Assembly: GCF_040110915.1 (NCBI RefSeq)
Contig: NZ_CP157793.1
Coordinates: forward strand, 1,624,939 to 1,688,938
From: Stappia sp.
GTDB taxonomy: Bacteria > Pseudomonadota > Alphaproteobacteria > Rhizobiales > Stappiaceae
Length of the DNA: 64,000 nucleotides
Reading direction: 5' to 3'
Shown here: positions 27,523-36,042 of the stretch, piece after piece
Numbering within the stretch: the stretch's first letter is position 1
Layout: every line of letters starts with the position of its first letter
Position numbers and translations under genes: made by a program
Notes under the pieces: generated by a model
What the model was told of the DNA's origin: nothing
Database searches by the model: none
What the model saw: the letters and a program-made list of their open reading frames with translations, nothing else

Positions 27523-28890
27523 ATGACCACGACCCACCCGGAGCGCACCACCATCCTGAGGCTTTCAAGGCGGGACGCCGAGACTCTGCGCGCGGACGCC
27601 CTGCCGCAGATGCCGCCGCGCGCCTTTGCCGCGACGCTCGCCGTGACCGAGACCGCCGGGGCGCGCATCTGGACCCTGCGCCCGCTTGCCCTCGGCCTGC
27701 CGCAGAACCACCCGGGCGCGGCCGCCGAGATCATCGTCCTGGGCCTTGCCGACGCGGCCGGGTTCCGCGCCGCGCTCGACACCCATCTCCCGGAGGCCGA
27801 AGACGGCGCGGACACGCCGGATCCCACCACCGTGCGACTTCTCGTTGGGGTCTGCGCGGACGGTACGGTGCAGGCGGCCGGCCGGCATCGCGCGGACGGC
27901 GGCTGGCACGACATCGACCGCATCTTCATCGAGGGCGAACCGGGCCTTGCGGTCTGGCATGGCGGCGACCCGCCCGCCGAACCGCCCCTGCCGCCCGAAC
28001 GGGTCGCCCGCTTCACCAGCTCCTTCGGCGTCGAGGCCTATCAGCGGCTGCGGCGCTCCACCGCCGTCGTCATCGGCGCCGGCGGCACCGGATCGGTCGC
28101 CATCCCGATGCTGGCGCGCGCCGGCGTCGGCAGGATCGTGATCGTCGATTCCGACCTGATCAGCCCGTCCAATCTGGAACGCACCCACGCGAGCTTTCCC
28201 GAACACATCGAAACGCCGACGCTGAAGGCTGCGCTTGCCCGCGATCACGTGCAACGGATCGATCCCGACATCGAGGTCATCGCCTACGACGGACGTTTGC
28301 CGCAGCGCGCAATCGTGGAGGAAGTGGCGCGGGCCGACGTTCTGCTCGGCTGCACCGATCAGCATACCAGCCGGCTCGCGTTGAGCGACATGGCGCGGCG
28401 CTATCTCGTGCCCGCCATCGATTGCGGCGGGCTGATCGAGGGCGCGAACGGCCTCGTGACCGGGCAGATCATCCAGCTGGTTCTCTTTCGCCCGGACGAC
28501 CCCTGCCCGCGCTGCCGGGGCATGGTGGATGACCTGCGCATGCGTCAGGAGCTGATGTCGCCGCAGGAGCGGCAGGCGCTGATCGAGGCGGCCGGCGATG
28601 CCGCCCCGCCGCCGGAGGCGCATGAGATCCCGCAGATCGACACGGTCGGCTACATCACCACGGTGAGCGGCACGCTGGCCGCCGGCTATGCCATCGGCTG
28701 GCTGACCGGGCGCTTCGACCCGCCGTTCGAACGCATGCAGATGAACCTCATCGCCGAGTGCCTCGACGTGACCGACCGCCCGCAAACGGTGGACCCGGCC
28801 TGCGGCTGCCAGAACGCGCGCGGCCTCGGCGATGCCGGCGTGCCACCTTTCGCGATTCCCGACCATTGGGCGGAGGCGCGCAGATTGTGA
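27523..28890 (+). CDS. ThiF-family E1-like adenylyltransferase with extra N-terminal domain
   Basis: A 455-residue protein. Residues 165-440 are an E1/ThiF fold: ATP loop GAGGTGS at 185-191, NLER at 217-220, Lys235 in TPTLKAAL, Asp279 in GCTDQ, and a zinc-type CPRC at 328-331 with a partner CGC at 427-429. It should adenylate the C-terminal glycine of a small protein, here presumably the 78-residue protein just upstream. Residues 1-160 are an additional domain I do not recognise with confidence. It resembles degenerate JAB-like N-termini seen on some bacterial E1s but has no HxHP...D metal motif. The end is 9 bases from the convergent TIM-barrel gene. Confidence 0.85.
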   Translation: MTTTHPERTTILRLSRRDAETLRADALPQMPPRAFAATLAVTETAGARIWTLRPLALGLPQNHPGAAAEIIVLGLADAAGFRAALDTHLPEAEDGADTPDPTTVRLLVGVCADGTVQAAGRHRADGGWHDIDRIFIEGEPGLAVWHGGDPPAEPPLPPERVARFTSSFGVEAYQRLRRSTAVVIGAGGTGSVAIPMLARAGVGRIVIVDSDLISPSNLERTHASFPEHIETPTLKAALARDHVQRIDPDIEVIAYDGRLPQRAIVEEVARADVLLGCTDQHTSRLALSDMARRYLVPAIDCGGLIEGANGLVTGQIIQLVLFRPDDPCPRCRGMVDDLRMRQELMSPQERQALIEAAGDAAPPPEAHEIPQIDTVGYITTVSGTLAAGYAIGWLTGRFDPPFERMQMNLIAECLDVTDRPQTVDPACGCQNARGLGDAGVPPFAIPDHWAEARRL

Positions 28891-28899
28891 GACCGGCGC

Positions 28900-29907
28900 T
28901 CAGCCGGAGCCGAACAGCCCGCGCAACCTCTTGAGCGACCGCGCCTGCGCAAGGTTCGCGCGGTGGCTTTCGCCCTCCCCCGGCTCGACCTCCAGCACCA
29001 GACAGGTGTCGGCGTCGCGCCCGAGACGGTCGGGAAAGTCGGCCCAGGGCAGATTTCCGGCGCCGACCTCCAGCCCCTCGCTGATCAGCGCGTCGAGCGG
29101 AATGCCGGGCCCCGCGCGGCCCGGATCGGCATAAAAGATACTGTCGCTGACGTGCAGCCAGGGCATGTCGCCGTCGACGAAATCGAAGGGGTGAAGCCGC
29201 TCGGCGCGCTCGAGATCGGAGTCGAGCACGGCGCCAAAGCGCGGATCGTCTTTCGTGTGCGCAGGATATGCCCGGCGCCAGTTGAAGAGATTGGCCGACA
29301 GCGTCGCATGGGCGGTGTCGACGAAGGGCGCGACATTGGTCAGTCCCTCGGCCGCGACGAAGGCGCGGAAGTCCGCGATCTCCCACGGGAAAAAGTGATC
29401 GAGCGGCCCGGCGAGATAGGACGTCCCGTCGCGCGGCAGCAGCGAATAGTGGCCGACGTTTTCAACGAGCAGCAGACTGTCCGGCGCGAGCCGCGCCAGC
29501 CGCGCGATCTCGGCATTGAAGGCGGCGGTCGCCTCCGCCCGGTCGATGCGCTGTGGCGCGCCGCCCTGCACCAGCCCCCAATAGCGGTGAACCACCACGC
29601 GCGGGACCCGCGCCTCTTCCGCGAAGCGCAGGGCGTCCTCCACCTGGTCGGCATCGAACGCGGATTCCGTCACCCGCGCGACCTTTTGCAGGGGCACATG
29701 CACGGTGAGATCCAGCGGCCCGTGGCTTGCGCGCAGCCGCTCGACGTTTTCCAGACACCGGCGCCGGGTGGCCCGGTCCTCGATGTCGCGCGGGCCGAAG
29801 GTATGCAGTTCGAGCCGCACGGGCAGCCCCATCCCCGCAAGCGCCTCGGCCCGATCCGTGAGCTGCGCCGCCTCCATCGCGGCGGCCTTCAGGGCATATC
29901 CCGGCAT
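28900..29907 (-). CDS. Sugar phosphate isomerase/epimerase-like TIM-barrel protein
   Basis: A 335-residue protein of the AP-endonuclease-2/xylose-isomerase-like barrel family. Probable metal ligands sit at strand ends: Glu in LLLVENVGH, Asp and His in VDTAHATL, His in WLHVSDS and Glu in LVLEVEPG. The substrate is unknown. The ATG at 29907 has GGAGG 13 bases upstream; a GTG at 29919 lies too close to that site. It follows the CoA-transferase gene on the same strand by 57 bases, and the two probably form an operon. Confidence 0.75.
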   Translation of the reverse strand: MPGYALKAAAMEAAQLTDRAEALAGMGLPVRLELHTFGPRDIEDRATRRRCLENVERLRASHGPLDLTVHVPLQKVARVTESAFDADQVEDALRFAEEARVPRVVVHRYWGLVQGGAPQRIDRAEATAAFNAEIARLARLAPDSLLLVENVGHYSLLPRDGTSYLAGPLDHFFPWEIADFRAFVAAEGLTNVAPFVDTAHATLSANLFNWRRAYPAHTKDDPRFGAVLDSDLERAERLHPFDFVDGDMPWLHVSDSIFYADPGRAGPGIPLDALISEGLEVGAGNLPWADFPDRLGRDADTCLVLEVEPGEGESHRANLAQARSLKRLRGLFGSG

Positions 29908-29964
29908 GAACGAAAACACCTCCGACGTGGGCGACGGCGACAGCCTACCCCATCGAGACCCGAT

Positions 29965-31158
29965 CTACAGGCAGCCGGTCGCTTCGATTTCCCGAAACTC
30001 GGCGTCGTCGATCCCGAGCCACTCTGCCAGCACGGCGCGCGTGTCGGCGCCAAGCGCGGGCGGCCCGCGATGCACGGCCGGCGGGGTCGCCGACATCTTG
30101 ATCGCGCTGGCGGGCACCGGCACGCTTCCGCCGGCCGGATGCGGCACCTCGACGATCTGGCCGCGATGGGCGAGATGCGGGTTGTCGACCACGTCGGCGA
30201 TGCTGGCGACCGGCTCGCAGGGCACGCCGACGGCATGCAACGTCTGAAGGATATCTGCCGCGTCCCGCTCCCGACCCCAGGCGTCGATGATCGCTTCCAG
30301 CGCGTCGACATGGGCATTGCGGGCGAAGAAGGTCGCGAACCGGTCGTCGGCCGGCAGCTCGGGCATGCCCATCGCCTCGCTGAGTTTCACGAAGTGATGG
30401 TCGTTGCCGGCCACCACATAGATCCATTTGTCATCGCGGCTCTTGAAGCAATGGGAGGGCGAGAGATAGCGGTCGCGATTGCCGAGGCGCGCCGGCTCCG
30501 TGCCGAAGAGTTTCGATTCCGCGATGGCGGTTGTCAGCATCGACAGGGCGCTGTCCATCAGGGTCGCCTCCACCACCTGGCCCTTGCCCGTGTCGTGGCG
30601 CGACTGCAGCGCGGCAAGCGCCGCGATCGTCGCATAGAGCGCGCTGGAATAATCGGCCACGAAGACCCCCGACATGGTCGGCGCGCCGCCAGCCGGGCCC
30701 GTCAGGGCCATGACCCCGCTGTGCGCCTGAGCCGCACCGTCGAAGCACGGATGGGAGGCCATCGGCCCCTCCTGACCGAAACCGGAGACGCGCACGAGAA
30801 TAAGCCCGGGATTGGCCGCCGACAGAACGTCGTAACCGCACCCCATCTTCTCCAGCGTGCCGGGGCGAAAGTTCTCGATGACGATATCGGCCTGCGCCGC
30901 CAGCCGGCGCAGCAGGGCCTGCCCCTCGGGATGACGGAAGTCGAGGGTCAGGCTGCGCTTGTTGCGGTTCGCGCCCATGAAGAACAGGGTCTCGCCGTCG
31001 ACCATTTCGCCGACGCGCCGCCCCTCCTCGCCCCCCTCGATGCGTTCGACCTTCACCACGTCCGCACCAAGATCTCCCAGAACCTGACCACAGAACGGCC
31101 CGGCTATATACCTGGAAAGATCAAGAACCTTTATGTTGTTCAATGATTTATTCTGCAT
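29965..31158 (-). CDS. CaiB/BaiF family (class III) CoA-transferase
   Basis: A 397-residue protein with family motifs KVLDLSRYIAGPFCGQVLGD, GADVVKVE, NRNKRSLTLDF, VIENFRPGTLEKMG and an aspartate in VEATLMDSAL that fits the catalytic position. These enzymes move CoA between carboxylic acids. Acceptor and donor are unknown here. It is divergent from the MoaD-like gene across a 60-base AT-rich promoter gap, so the two may be co-regulated. Confidence 0.92.
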   Translation of the reverse strand: MQNKSLNNIKVLDLSRYIAGPFCGQVLGDLGADVVKVERIEGGEEGRRVGEMVDGETLFFMGANRNKRSLTLDFRHPEGQALLRRLAAQADIVIENFRPGTLEKMGCGYDVLSAANPGLILVRVSGFGQEGPMASHPCFDGAAQAHSGVMALTGPAGGAPTMSGVFVADYSSALYATIAALAALQSRHDTGKGQVVEATLMDSALSMLTTAIAESKLFGTEPARLGNRDRYLSPSHCFKSRDDKWIYVVAGNDHHFVKLSEAMGMPELPADDRFATFFARNAHVDALEAIIDAWGRERDAADILQTLHAVGVPCEPVASIADVVDNPHLAHRGQIVEVPHPAGGSVPVPASAIKMSATPPAVHRGPPALGADTRAVLAEWLGIDDAEFREIEATGCL

Positions 31159-31218
31159 TTACTGTTTTCTTTCCGAAAAATAGTTCGTATCATGAGATCT
31201 GTTTAAGGAGGTTTTGAC

Positions 31219-31470
31219 ATGAAGGTTAAGTTTCATACCTGGCTCAAGACGAAGACGGGCTGCGGCGAGGAAGAGATCGACCTGCCCGACCACGTCCGCA
31301 CCATCTCGGATCTGACCGCCTTTCTGGCCGAACGCCACGCGGAGGCCGCACCGCTCTTCGCGATGCCGCAGGCGCTGCGCTATGTGATTGACCGGCGCTA
31401 CGTCGATACCGACCATGACATTTCCTCCTCGCCCGTGGTGGAGATCTACCCGCCGGTCACCGGCGGGTGA
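31219..31470 (+). CDS. MoaD/ThiS-like sulfur-carrier protein ending PPVTGG
   Basis: An 83-residue beta-grasp protein with the MoaD-type ending VEIYPPVTGG. A terminal Gly-Gly is adenylated by a MoeB/ThiF-type E1 and then converted to thiocarboxylate. The E1 gene lies directly opposite, with a SufE-like gene behind it, so adenylation and sulfur supply are both present. No MoaE partner is seen, which argues against a normal molybdopterin role. The start has a perfect AAGGAGGT about 7 bases upstream. The last 25 bases overlap the convergent E1 gene. Confidence 0.88.
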   Translation: MKVKFHTWLKTKTGCGEEEIDLPDHVRTISDLTAFLAERHAEAAPLFAMPQALRYVIDRRYVDTDHDISSSPVVEIYPPVTGG

Positions 31471-32279
31471 GCCAGCGTCCGTCCATCCGCCGCCGGCGCC
31501 GTCCCGCAGCAGGGGCACTGCGGGCGGCGGGCGAGCGGAATCTCGCTGAAACCGGCCGACAGGCCGTCGTAGAGGACGATCCGCCCGGACAGCCCCTCGC
31601 CGACGCCCAGGATTTCCTTCACGACCTCCATCGCCTGAAGACCGCCGATCACCGTCAGCACCGGCCCGGCCACGCCGACCTGCGAACACGTCGGGGTGAC
31701 GTCCGGCGGCAGCGGTGCGGGATAGAGGCAGCGGAAGCAGGGATGGTCGCCGCCGCGAAAGGCGGCGAAGGTCGTCACCGTGCCTTCCGTCATTTGCGCC
31801 GCGCCGCTGACCAGCGTGCGGCCATGGGCGAAACAGGCCGCGTGCAGCACGTCGCGGGTGGCGAAATTGTCGGTGCAATCGGCGACGATGTCATAGCGGG
31901 CGACCAGATCGTCGGCATTGGCGGCACTGACCGGAAGCATATGCTCCACGACCTCGACATGCGGATTGCTCCGCCTGAGCCGCGCCGCCGCGCTGGTCGT
32001 TTTCGGACTGTCGAGATCCTCCATCGTGTGGATGACCTGACGATGGAGGTTCGAGACCTCGACGAAATCGCCATCCGCGATGCCGATCCGACCGACACCG
32101 GCGGCGCCCAGATACTGCAGGACCGGGGCGCCGAGCCCGCCCGCGCCGACGACCAGAACGCGCGCGGCCTTCAGGCGACGCTGCCCGTCCTCGCCCCACT
32201 CCGGCAGCACCATCTGGCGCTGGTAGTAGACCCGTTCGTCCGCGCTCAGCTCCGCGCCCGTCCTGTCCGAAAGCGTCAT
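31446..32279 (-). CDS. MoeB/ThiF-type E1 adenylyltransferase whose own C-terminus is PPVTGG
   Basis: A 277-residue E1-like enzyme: ATP loop GAGGLG at 45-50, NLHRQ, Lys in SPKTTSAA, Asp in DCTDNF, catalytic-type Cys in TCSQVGV, and zinc cysteines CFRC and CPCC. It should activate the MoaD-like protein. After the second zinc pair there is a tail of about 18 residues ending AHPPVTGG, identical in its last six residues to the MoaD-like partner, because the two convergent genes share a palindromic 3' end. The ATG overlaps the SufE-like stop as ATGA. Confidence 0.9.
   Translation of the reverse strand: MTLSDRTGAELSADERVYYQRQMVLPEWGEDGQRRLKAARVLVVGAGGLGAPVLQYLGAAGVGRIGIADGDFVEVSNLHRQVIHTMEDLDSPKTTSAAARLRRSNPHVEVVEHMLPVSAANADDLVARYDIVADCTDNFATRDVLHAACFAHGRTLVSGAAQMTEGTVTTFAAFRGGDHPCFRCLYPAPLPPDVTPTCSQVGVAGPVLTVIGGLQAMEVVKEILGVGEGLSGRIVLYDGLSAGFSEIPLARRPQCPCCGTAPAADGRTLAHPPVTGG
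31448..31468. repeat. Perfect palindrome shared by two convergent C-termini
   Basis: ACCCGCCGGT (31448-31457), one centre base, then ACCGGCGGGT (31459-31468). Read either way it codes Pro-Pro-Val-Thr-Gly-Gly in the two overlapping genes. As RNA it could also form a GC-rich hairpin acting as a bidirectional terminator. Confidence 0.95.
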
Positions 32280-32725
32280 GGCTCCGCCCTTTCCCCGGCG
32301 AGCGCCGCGCCGTAGCCGTGCACATGCTTCAGCAGCCGATGAAAGCCGTTGGCCCGGCTCGGGGCGAGCAGATCGATCAGCCCCGCCTCGCGCAGCCGGT
32401 CCGGCGGGGCCGCGGCGATCTCGTCGGCACTGCGCCCGTCGTAGAGACCCACCGCGATGGCCAGCAGCCCGCGCATGATGCGGGCGTCGGAATCGGCCGC
32501 CACCCGCACGATCCGCGTGTCCGGGTCGTGGCGCAGATCGAGCCAGACCCGCGACTGGCATCCGTGGAACCGGGCCTCCTCGGTCTTCAAGGCGGACTCC
32601 ATGGGCGGCAGTTCCGCCGCCATTTCCAGCAACACGACCACCGGCCCGCCGCCGTCCGCCCTTGGCGCAAGCCGGTCGGAAAGACGGGCGATATAGGCGT
32701 CGATCGACATCGTCTGCGTGTCCAT
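32276..32725 (-). CDS. SufE-family sulfur acceptor
   Basis: A 149-residue SufE-like protein with the active cysteine Cys56 in FHGCQSRVWL, matching the SufE consensus. SufE takes persulfide sulfur from a cysteine desulfurase. Translational coupling to the MoeB-like E1 and proximity to the MoaD-like carrier suggest it delivers sulfur for thiocarboxylate formation rather than general iron-sulfur assembly; that is inference. The first ATG at 32725 is used; another ATG 15 bases later is equally possible. No desulfurase gene is nearby. Confidence 0.85.
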   Translation of the reverse strand: MDTQTMSIDAYIARLSDRLAPRADGGGPVVVLLEMAAELPPMESALKTEEARFHGCQSRVWLDLRHDPDTRIVRVAADSDARIMRGLLAIAVGLYDGRSADEIAAAPPDRLREAGLIDLLAPSRANGFHRLLKHVHGYGAALAGERAEP

Positions 32726-32768
32726 CCATGTCGGACCGTCGGCCCTCGCGTGGCCGGGCGATCAGGCG

Positions 32769-33896
32769 TCAGGCGGCCGCGCGCGCGCTGGCGAGAACGC
32801 CGCCGCCGAGCGGCTCGGCCACGCCCGTGGTCAGCGGGAAGCTGAGCGGCAGGCCGCGTTTGGAGCGCATCGCCAGAAAGGCGAAACACTCCGCCTCCAC
32901 CGCGTCGCCGCGCAGGCCGACGCTTTCGGCCGGCACCACCTCCGCGCCGGTGCGCTTGGCGATCTCTTGCATCATGACGGGGTTCTTGCGCCCGCCGCCA
33001 CAGACCACGATGCGGCGCGGACGGATCGGCAGCAGATCCAGCGCCTTGCCGACCGAGCCGGCGGTAAAGGCGGTCAGGAGCGCCGCCCCGTCCTCAAGAC
33101 TTGATCCGTCCGCCATGGAGGCGGAGAAGTCGAACCGGTCCAGCGACTTCGGGTAGGGCGCGGCGAGGAAGGGATGCTCCAGCAGGCGCGCCAGCCGATC
33201 CTCGTCGACCGTGCCGCTGGCGGCCAGCGTGCCGCCCTCGTCCATGTCGCCACCGGTGTGCTGGAAGATCCAGTCGTTCACCGGCGCATTGGCCGGCCCG
33301 GTGTCGAAGGCGATCATCTGGTCGCCGTCGCACCAGGTGAGGTTCGCGACGCCGCCGAGGTTCAGCACGGCGGTATCGCCGCCGGCGTTGATCTTGCGAA
33401 GCGCCGCCTTGTGATAGATCGCGGAGAGCGGCGCGCCGTGGCCGCCCGCCTCCATGTCGCGGGAGCGGAAATCGTAGACCACATCCGTGCCGACGATCTC
33501 CGCCATCATCGCACCGTCGCCGAGCTGACGGGTGTGGCCGCGCCGGCCGTTCTCCGGCGCGCGGTGCAACACGGTCTGCCCGTGGAAGCCGACGGCCGAG
33601 ATGTCGGACGCCGAATAGCCGTGCCGCGCGAGGAAGGCATTGACGGCGAGTGCCTGCGCCTCGGTCAGCGCGGCTTCCGCCTCGCGGAAGATCTCCGGCT
33701 CCGGCCCGGTGAACTGCCATTTCAACGCCGCCTCGAAGGTACGCCCGAGAAGGTCGCGGATGTCGACCGGATAGGGCGCGAGCTCCCAGGGCCCGAACGC
33801 GTCGATCGTCTCGCCGTCGGTCTTGATCATGGCGATGTCGATGTATCCGTCGAGCACGGTTCCGGTCATCAGTCCGATTGCCCAGGCAGGCTTCAT
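32769..33896 (-). CDS. anmK: Anhydro-N-acetylmuramic acid kinase
   Basis: A 375-residue ASKHA-fold kinase that cleaves and phosphorylates 1,6-anhydro-MurNAc to MurNAc-6-phosphate, the substrate of MurQ. Motifs are [54 protein letters not shown] and [10 protein letters not shown]. The TGTVLDG form differs slightly from the usual SGTSLDG of enterobacteria. It follows the radical SAM gene by 26 bases, an unusual partner, and belongs functionally with the recycling operon at 15-27 kb. Confidence 0.93.
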   Translation of the reverse strand: MKPAWAIGLMTGTVLDGYIDIAMIKTDGETIDAFGPWELAPYPVDIRDLLGRTFEAALKWQFTGPEPEIFREAEAALTEAQALAVNAFLARHGYSASDISAVGFHGQTVLHRAPENGRRGHTRQLGDGAMMAEIVGTDVVYDFRSRDMEAGGHGAPLSAIYHKAALRKINAGGDTAVLNLGGVANLTWCDGDQMIAFDTGPANAPVNDWIFQHTGGDMDEGGTLAASGTVDEDRLARLLEHPFLAAPYPKSLDRFDFSASMADGSSLEDGAALLTAFTAGSVGKALDLLPIRPRRIVVCGGGRKNPVMMQEIAKRTGAEVVPAESVGLRGDAVEAECFAFLAMRSKRGLPLSFPLTTGVAEPLGGGVLASARAAA

Positions 33897-33922
33897 GTCG
33901 TGTCGCTCCCTTGTGCGCCGCC

Positions 33923-34903
33923 TCAGGCCGCGGCGGCGCGTTTTTCCTGAATGTGTTGCGGGAAGATGCGCCCGGCCGGCTTGCGGCAGTCCTTGCAATG
34001 GCCGACGGCGCTGCGGCCGTGATCGGCCAGGCGGCAGCGGAAGGCGAGCGCTCCGGCCAGCACCCGGTCGACACCGTCGTGCAGGAGGTTGCCGACGATG
34101 CCCGCCTTGCCGTGGCTGATCACGCAGATCGAGACATCCCCGTTCGGCGCGACGCAGAACACATGCCCCGCCCAGAAGCAGGGCAATTGCGGGACGGGCA
34201 GATGCGGCAGAACCTCCTCCGACAGCATGCGGTCGAGCGTGCCGTCGCTCTCCAGGTTCTCCACCTTGTCGATCGCCTGTTCCGCGCCGCCGGGCAGCAG
34301 CGGCTTGACCTTCTCGTACTGGTCGACCCGCTCCAGCAGCTTGAGGAAACGCGGATCGTACTCCTCGATCGGCTCGTCGAGATCGATCTGATAGACCCCG
34401 ACGCGCAGGCCCGGCCGGTGCTGCGCCGCCTCCAGCAGCCGTTCCAGCCCCAGCAGCGATTTCTCGAAATTGCCCTCGCCCCGGTTGAGGTCGTGGGAAT
34501 AGCGGTTGCCGCCGTCCAGCGAGACGAAGATCTTGTGATCGAAGTCGACCGACACGATTTCCGCCACCCGCTTGTCGGTCAGCATCGTGCCGTTGGTGTG
34601 CCATTGCAGCGGAATGGTCGGCATCACCTCGCCCACGGTCGCCAGAAGCTCCGCGAAGCGGGGGTTCATCAACGGCTCTCCGCGCCAGTTGAGATGGATC
34701 GTCTGCACGTCGACCGAGACGCTGTCGCGCAGGTCGGTCAACATGCGCCGCAGGTCCTCCGGCGTCATGTCGTCGGTGCCGTGGCTGAGCTTCGTGTAGC
34801 ACAGGCGGCAGGCCAGGTTGCACCGCGTGGTCGGATCGAGCCAGAGCCAGACGGGCGATCCGGTGAGGGCTGAACTCTCGGTGTGCTTTGCGAGGTCGGT
34901 CAT
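33923..34903 (-). CDS. Radical SAM protein with SPASM-like C-terminus
   Basis: A 326-residue radical SAM enzyme with the cluster motif Cys28-x3-Cys32-x2-Cys35 (CNLACRLC) and GEPLMNP following. The C-terminal part has [19 protein letters not shown] and HCKDCRKP, the cysteine pattern of SPASM auxiliary clusters. Such enzymes often modify peptides or tRNA-like substrates, and here the substrate is unknown. The ATG at 34903 has GGGAG 6 bases upstream. It heads the operon with anmK, the SufE-like protein and the E1, so a role in the sulfur-carrier pathway is possible. Confidence 0.88.
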   Translation of the reverse strand: MTDLAKHTESSALTGSPVWLWLDPTTRCNLACRLCYTKLSHGTDDMTPEDLRRMLTDLRDSVSVDVQTIHLNWRGEPLMNPRFAELLATVGEVMPTIPLQWHTNGTMLTDKRVAEIVSVDFDHKIFVSLDGGNRYSHDLNRGEGNFEKSLLGLERLLEAAQHRPGLRVGVYQIDLDEPIEEYDPRFLKLLERVDQYEKVKPLLPGGAEQAIDKVENLESDGTLDRMLSEEVLPHLPVPQLPCFWAGHVFCVAPNGDVSICVISHGKAGIVGNLLHDGVDRVLAGALAFRCRLADHGRSAVGHCKDCRKPAGRIFPQHIQEKRAAAA

Positions 34904-35010
34904 GCAAGCTCCCTGGTCGCCGGCCGCCGGGTGTCCCCGCGCGGCTGATTTCAGTTCATCACACAAATCCGCGTCTTACAATACCTGTTAAATACCACTC
35001 GATATCCAGA

Positions 35011-36042
35011 TCAATCCAGCCGTCTCGGATAATGGATCGGCACGCACCAGTGGTTGGCCGCCACCCAGTCGGTGTTCGGCAGCTCGGCCGGGTCCTTCAC
35101 GATCCGGTGGCAGGGCAGCTCGTAGACCTTGCCGGCGCCGCGCTCGATCGGCTCGAAGACGATGTATTTGTAAAAGCCGCTCTCCATCCCCTCGGGCAGC
35201 CGCAGCCGGTGCGGATAGGCGGGGTCCAGAACGTCGCGCGCATAGGCGCGTTTCCACGCAACGATGTCGGCGAGGCGGCGGGTCTGCACCACGCCCATCG
35301 CGGCGGTGAACTCGTCGATCCGGTGGTTCATGCCCTGAACGGTGTAGCCGGAGCCCCGGCCGTAATCGCGATAGGAGCGCGCGTGGCGGGCAAGGTCCGG
35401 ATTGGCGGTCACCAGCATGCCGCCCTCGCCGGTGGAGATCGTCTTGGTCGGATAGAAGGAATAGATCCCGGCATCGCCGAAGCTCCCCGCCGCCCGCCCC
35501 TTCCAGCGCGCGCCATGGGCATGGGCGCAATCCTCGATCAGCCAGATGCCCTTGTCCCTGCAGTAGGCGGCGATCCGCTCGATGTCGAAGGCGATATGGC
35601 CGCCGACGTGCACGATCCAGGCGGCCTTGGGCCGATGGCGCTCGGCCCTCTCCACGAAGTCGGCGAACGACCCGCACAGATCCTCCCGATTGCAGTCGTA
35701 GAAGACCACCGAGGCGCCGGATTTCTGGGCCGAGCGCGGCGTCGCCAGGAAGGTGTTGGACGGCGAGAGCACCGTCTCGCCGGCCACGCCGACGAAGTCG
35801 AGCGCCGCCAGCGCGCCGCCGGCCCAATTGTTGAAGGCGACCGCCTCGAGCCCCGTCTCCGACGCCCAGGCCGCCTCGAAAGCCCGCGTGTGCTCGCCGT
35901 CGCTCCAGCGGTTGGAGCGCAGGATATCGCGCCACAGACCGAGCAGTTCCGCCTCGTCGCGGGCGTCGAAGGCGACCGAGAACGGCAGCGGCGCGGGGCG
36001 CGCGCCGGCGGGGTCACGGGGGTGTGCGGCCGGTGTGTTCAC
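35011..36042 (-). CDS. DegT/DnrJ/EryC1-family PLP aminotransferase
   Basis: A 343-residue fold-type-I enzyme with the PLP lysine in YPTKTISTGEGG, LIEDCAHAHGARWKG and NWAGGALAALDF. DegT enzymes usually aminate keto-sugars, but some act on other ketones. The GTG start overlaps the stop of the flavin oxygenase gene (GTGA), so the two are coupled. The 107-base gap after it to the radical SAM gene is AT-rich and could hold a promoter. A link to the phosphonate genes upstream is possible but unproven. Confidence 0.9.
   Translation of the reverse strand: MNTPAAHPRDPAGARPAPLPFSVAFDARDEAELLGLWRDILRSNRWSDGEHTRAFEAAWASETGLEAVAFNNWAGGALAALDFVGVAGETVLSPSNTFLATPRSAQKSGASVVFYDCNREDLCGSFADFVERAERHRPKAAWIVHVGGHIAFDIERIAAYCRDKGIWLIEDCAHAHGARWKGRAAGSFGDAGIYSFYPTKTISTGEGGMLVTANPDLARHARSYRDYGRGSGYTVQGMNHRIDEFTAAMGVVQTRRLADIVAWKRAYARDVLDPAYPHRLRLPEGMESGFYKYIVFEPIERGAGKVYELPCHRIVKDPAELPNTDWVAANHWCVPIHYPRRLD

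Noticed and set aside
27523..28002. JAB-type deubiquitinase domain at the E1 N-terminus
   Set aside because: Residues 1-160 show no HxHP...S..D metal motif. The region may be a degenerate relative, but the sequence does not support an active peptidase.
31219..31470. Assignment of the small protein as the housekeeping MoaD or ThiS
   Set aside because: No MoaE, MoaA, ThiG or ThiE gene is nearby, and the partners are an E1 and SufE only. The housekeeping role cannot be excluded without the full genome but is not supported here.
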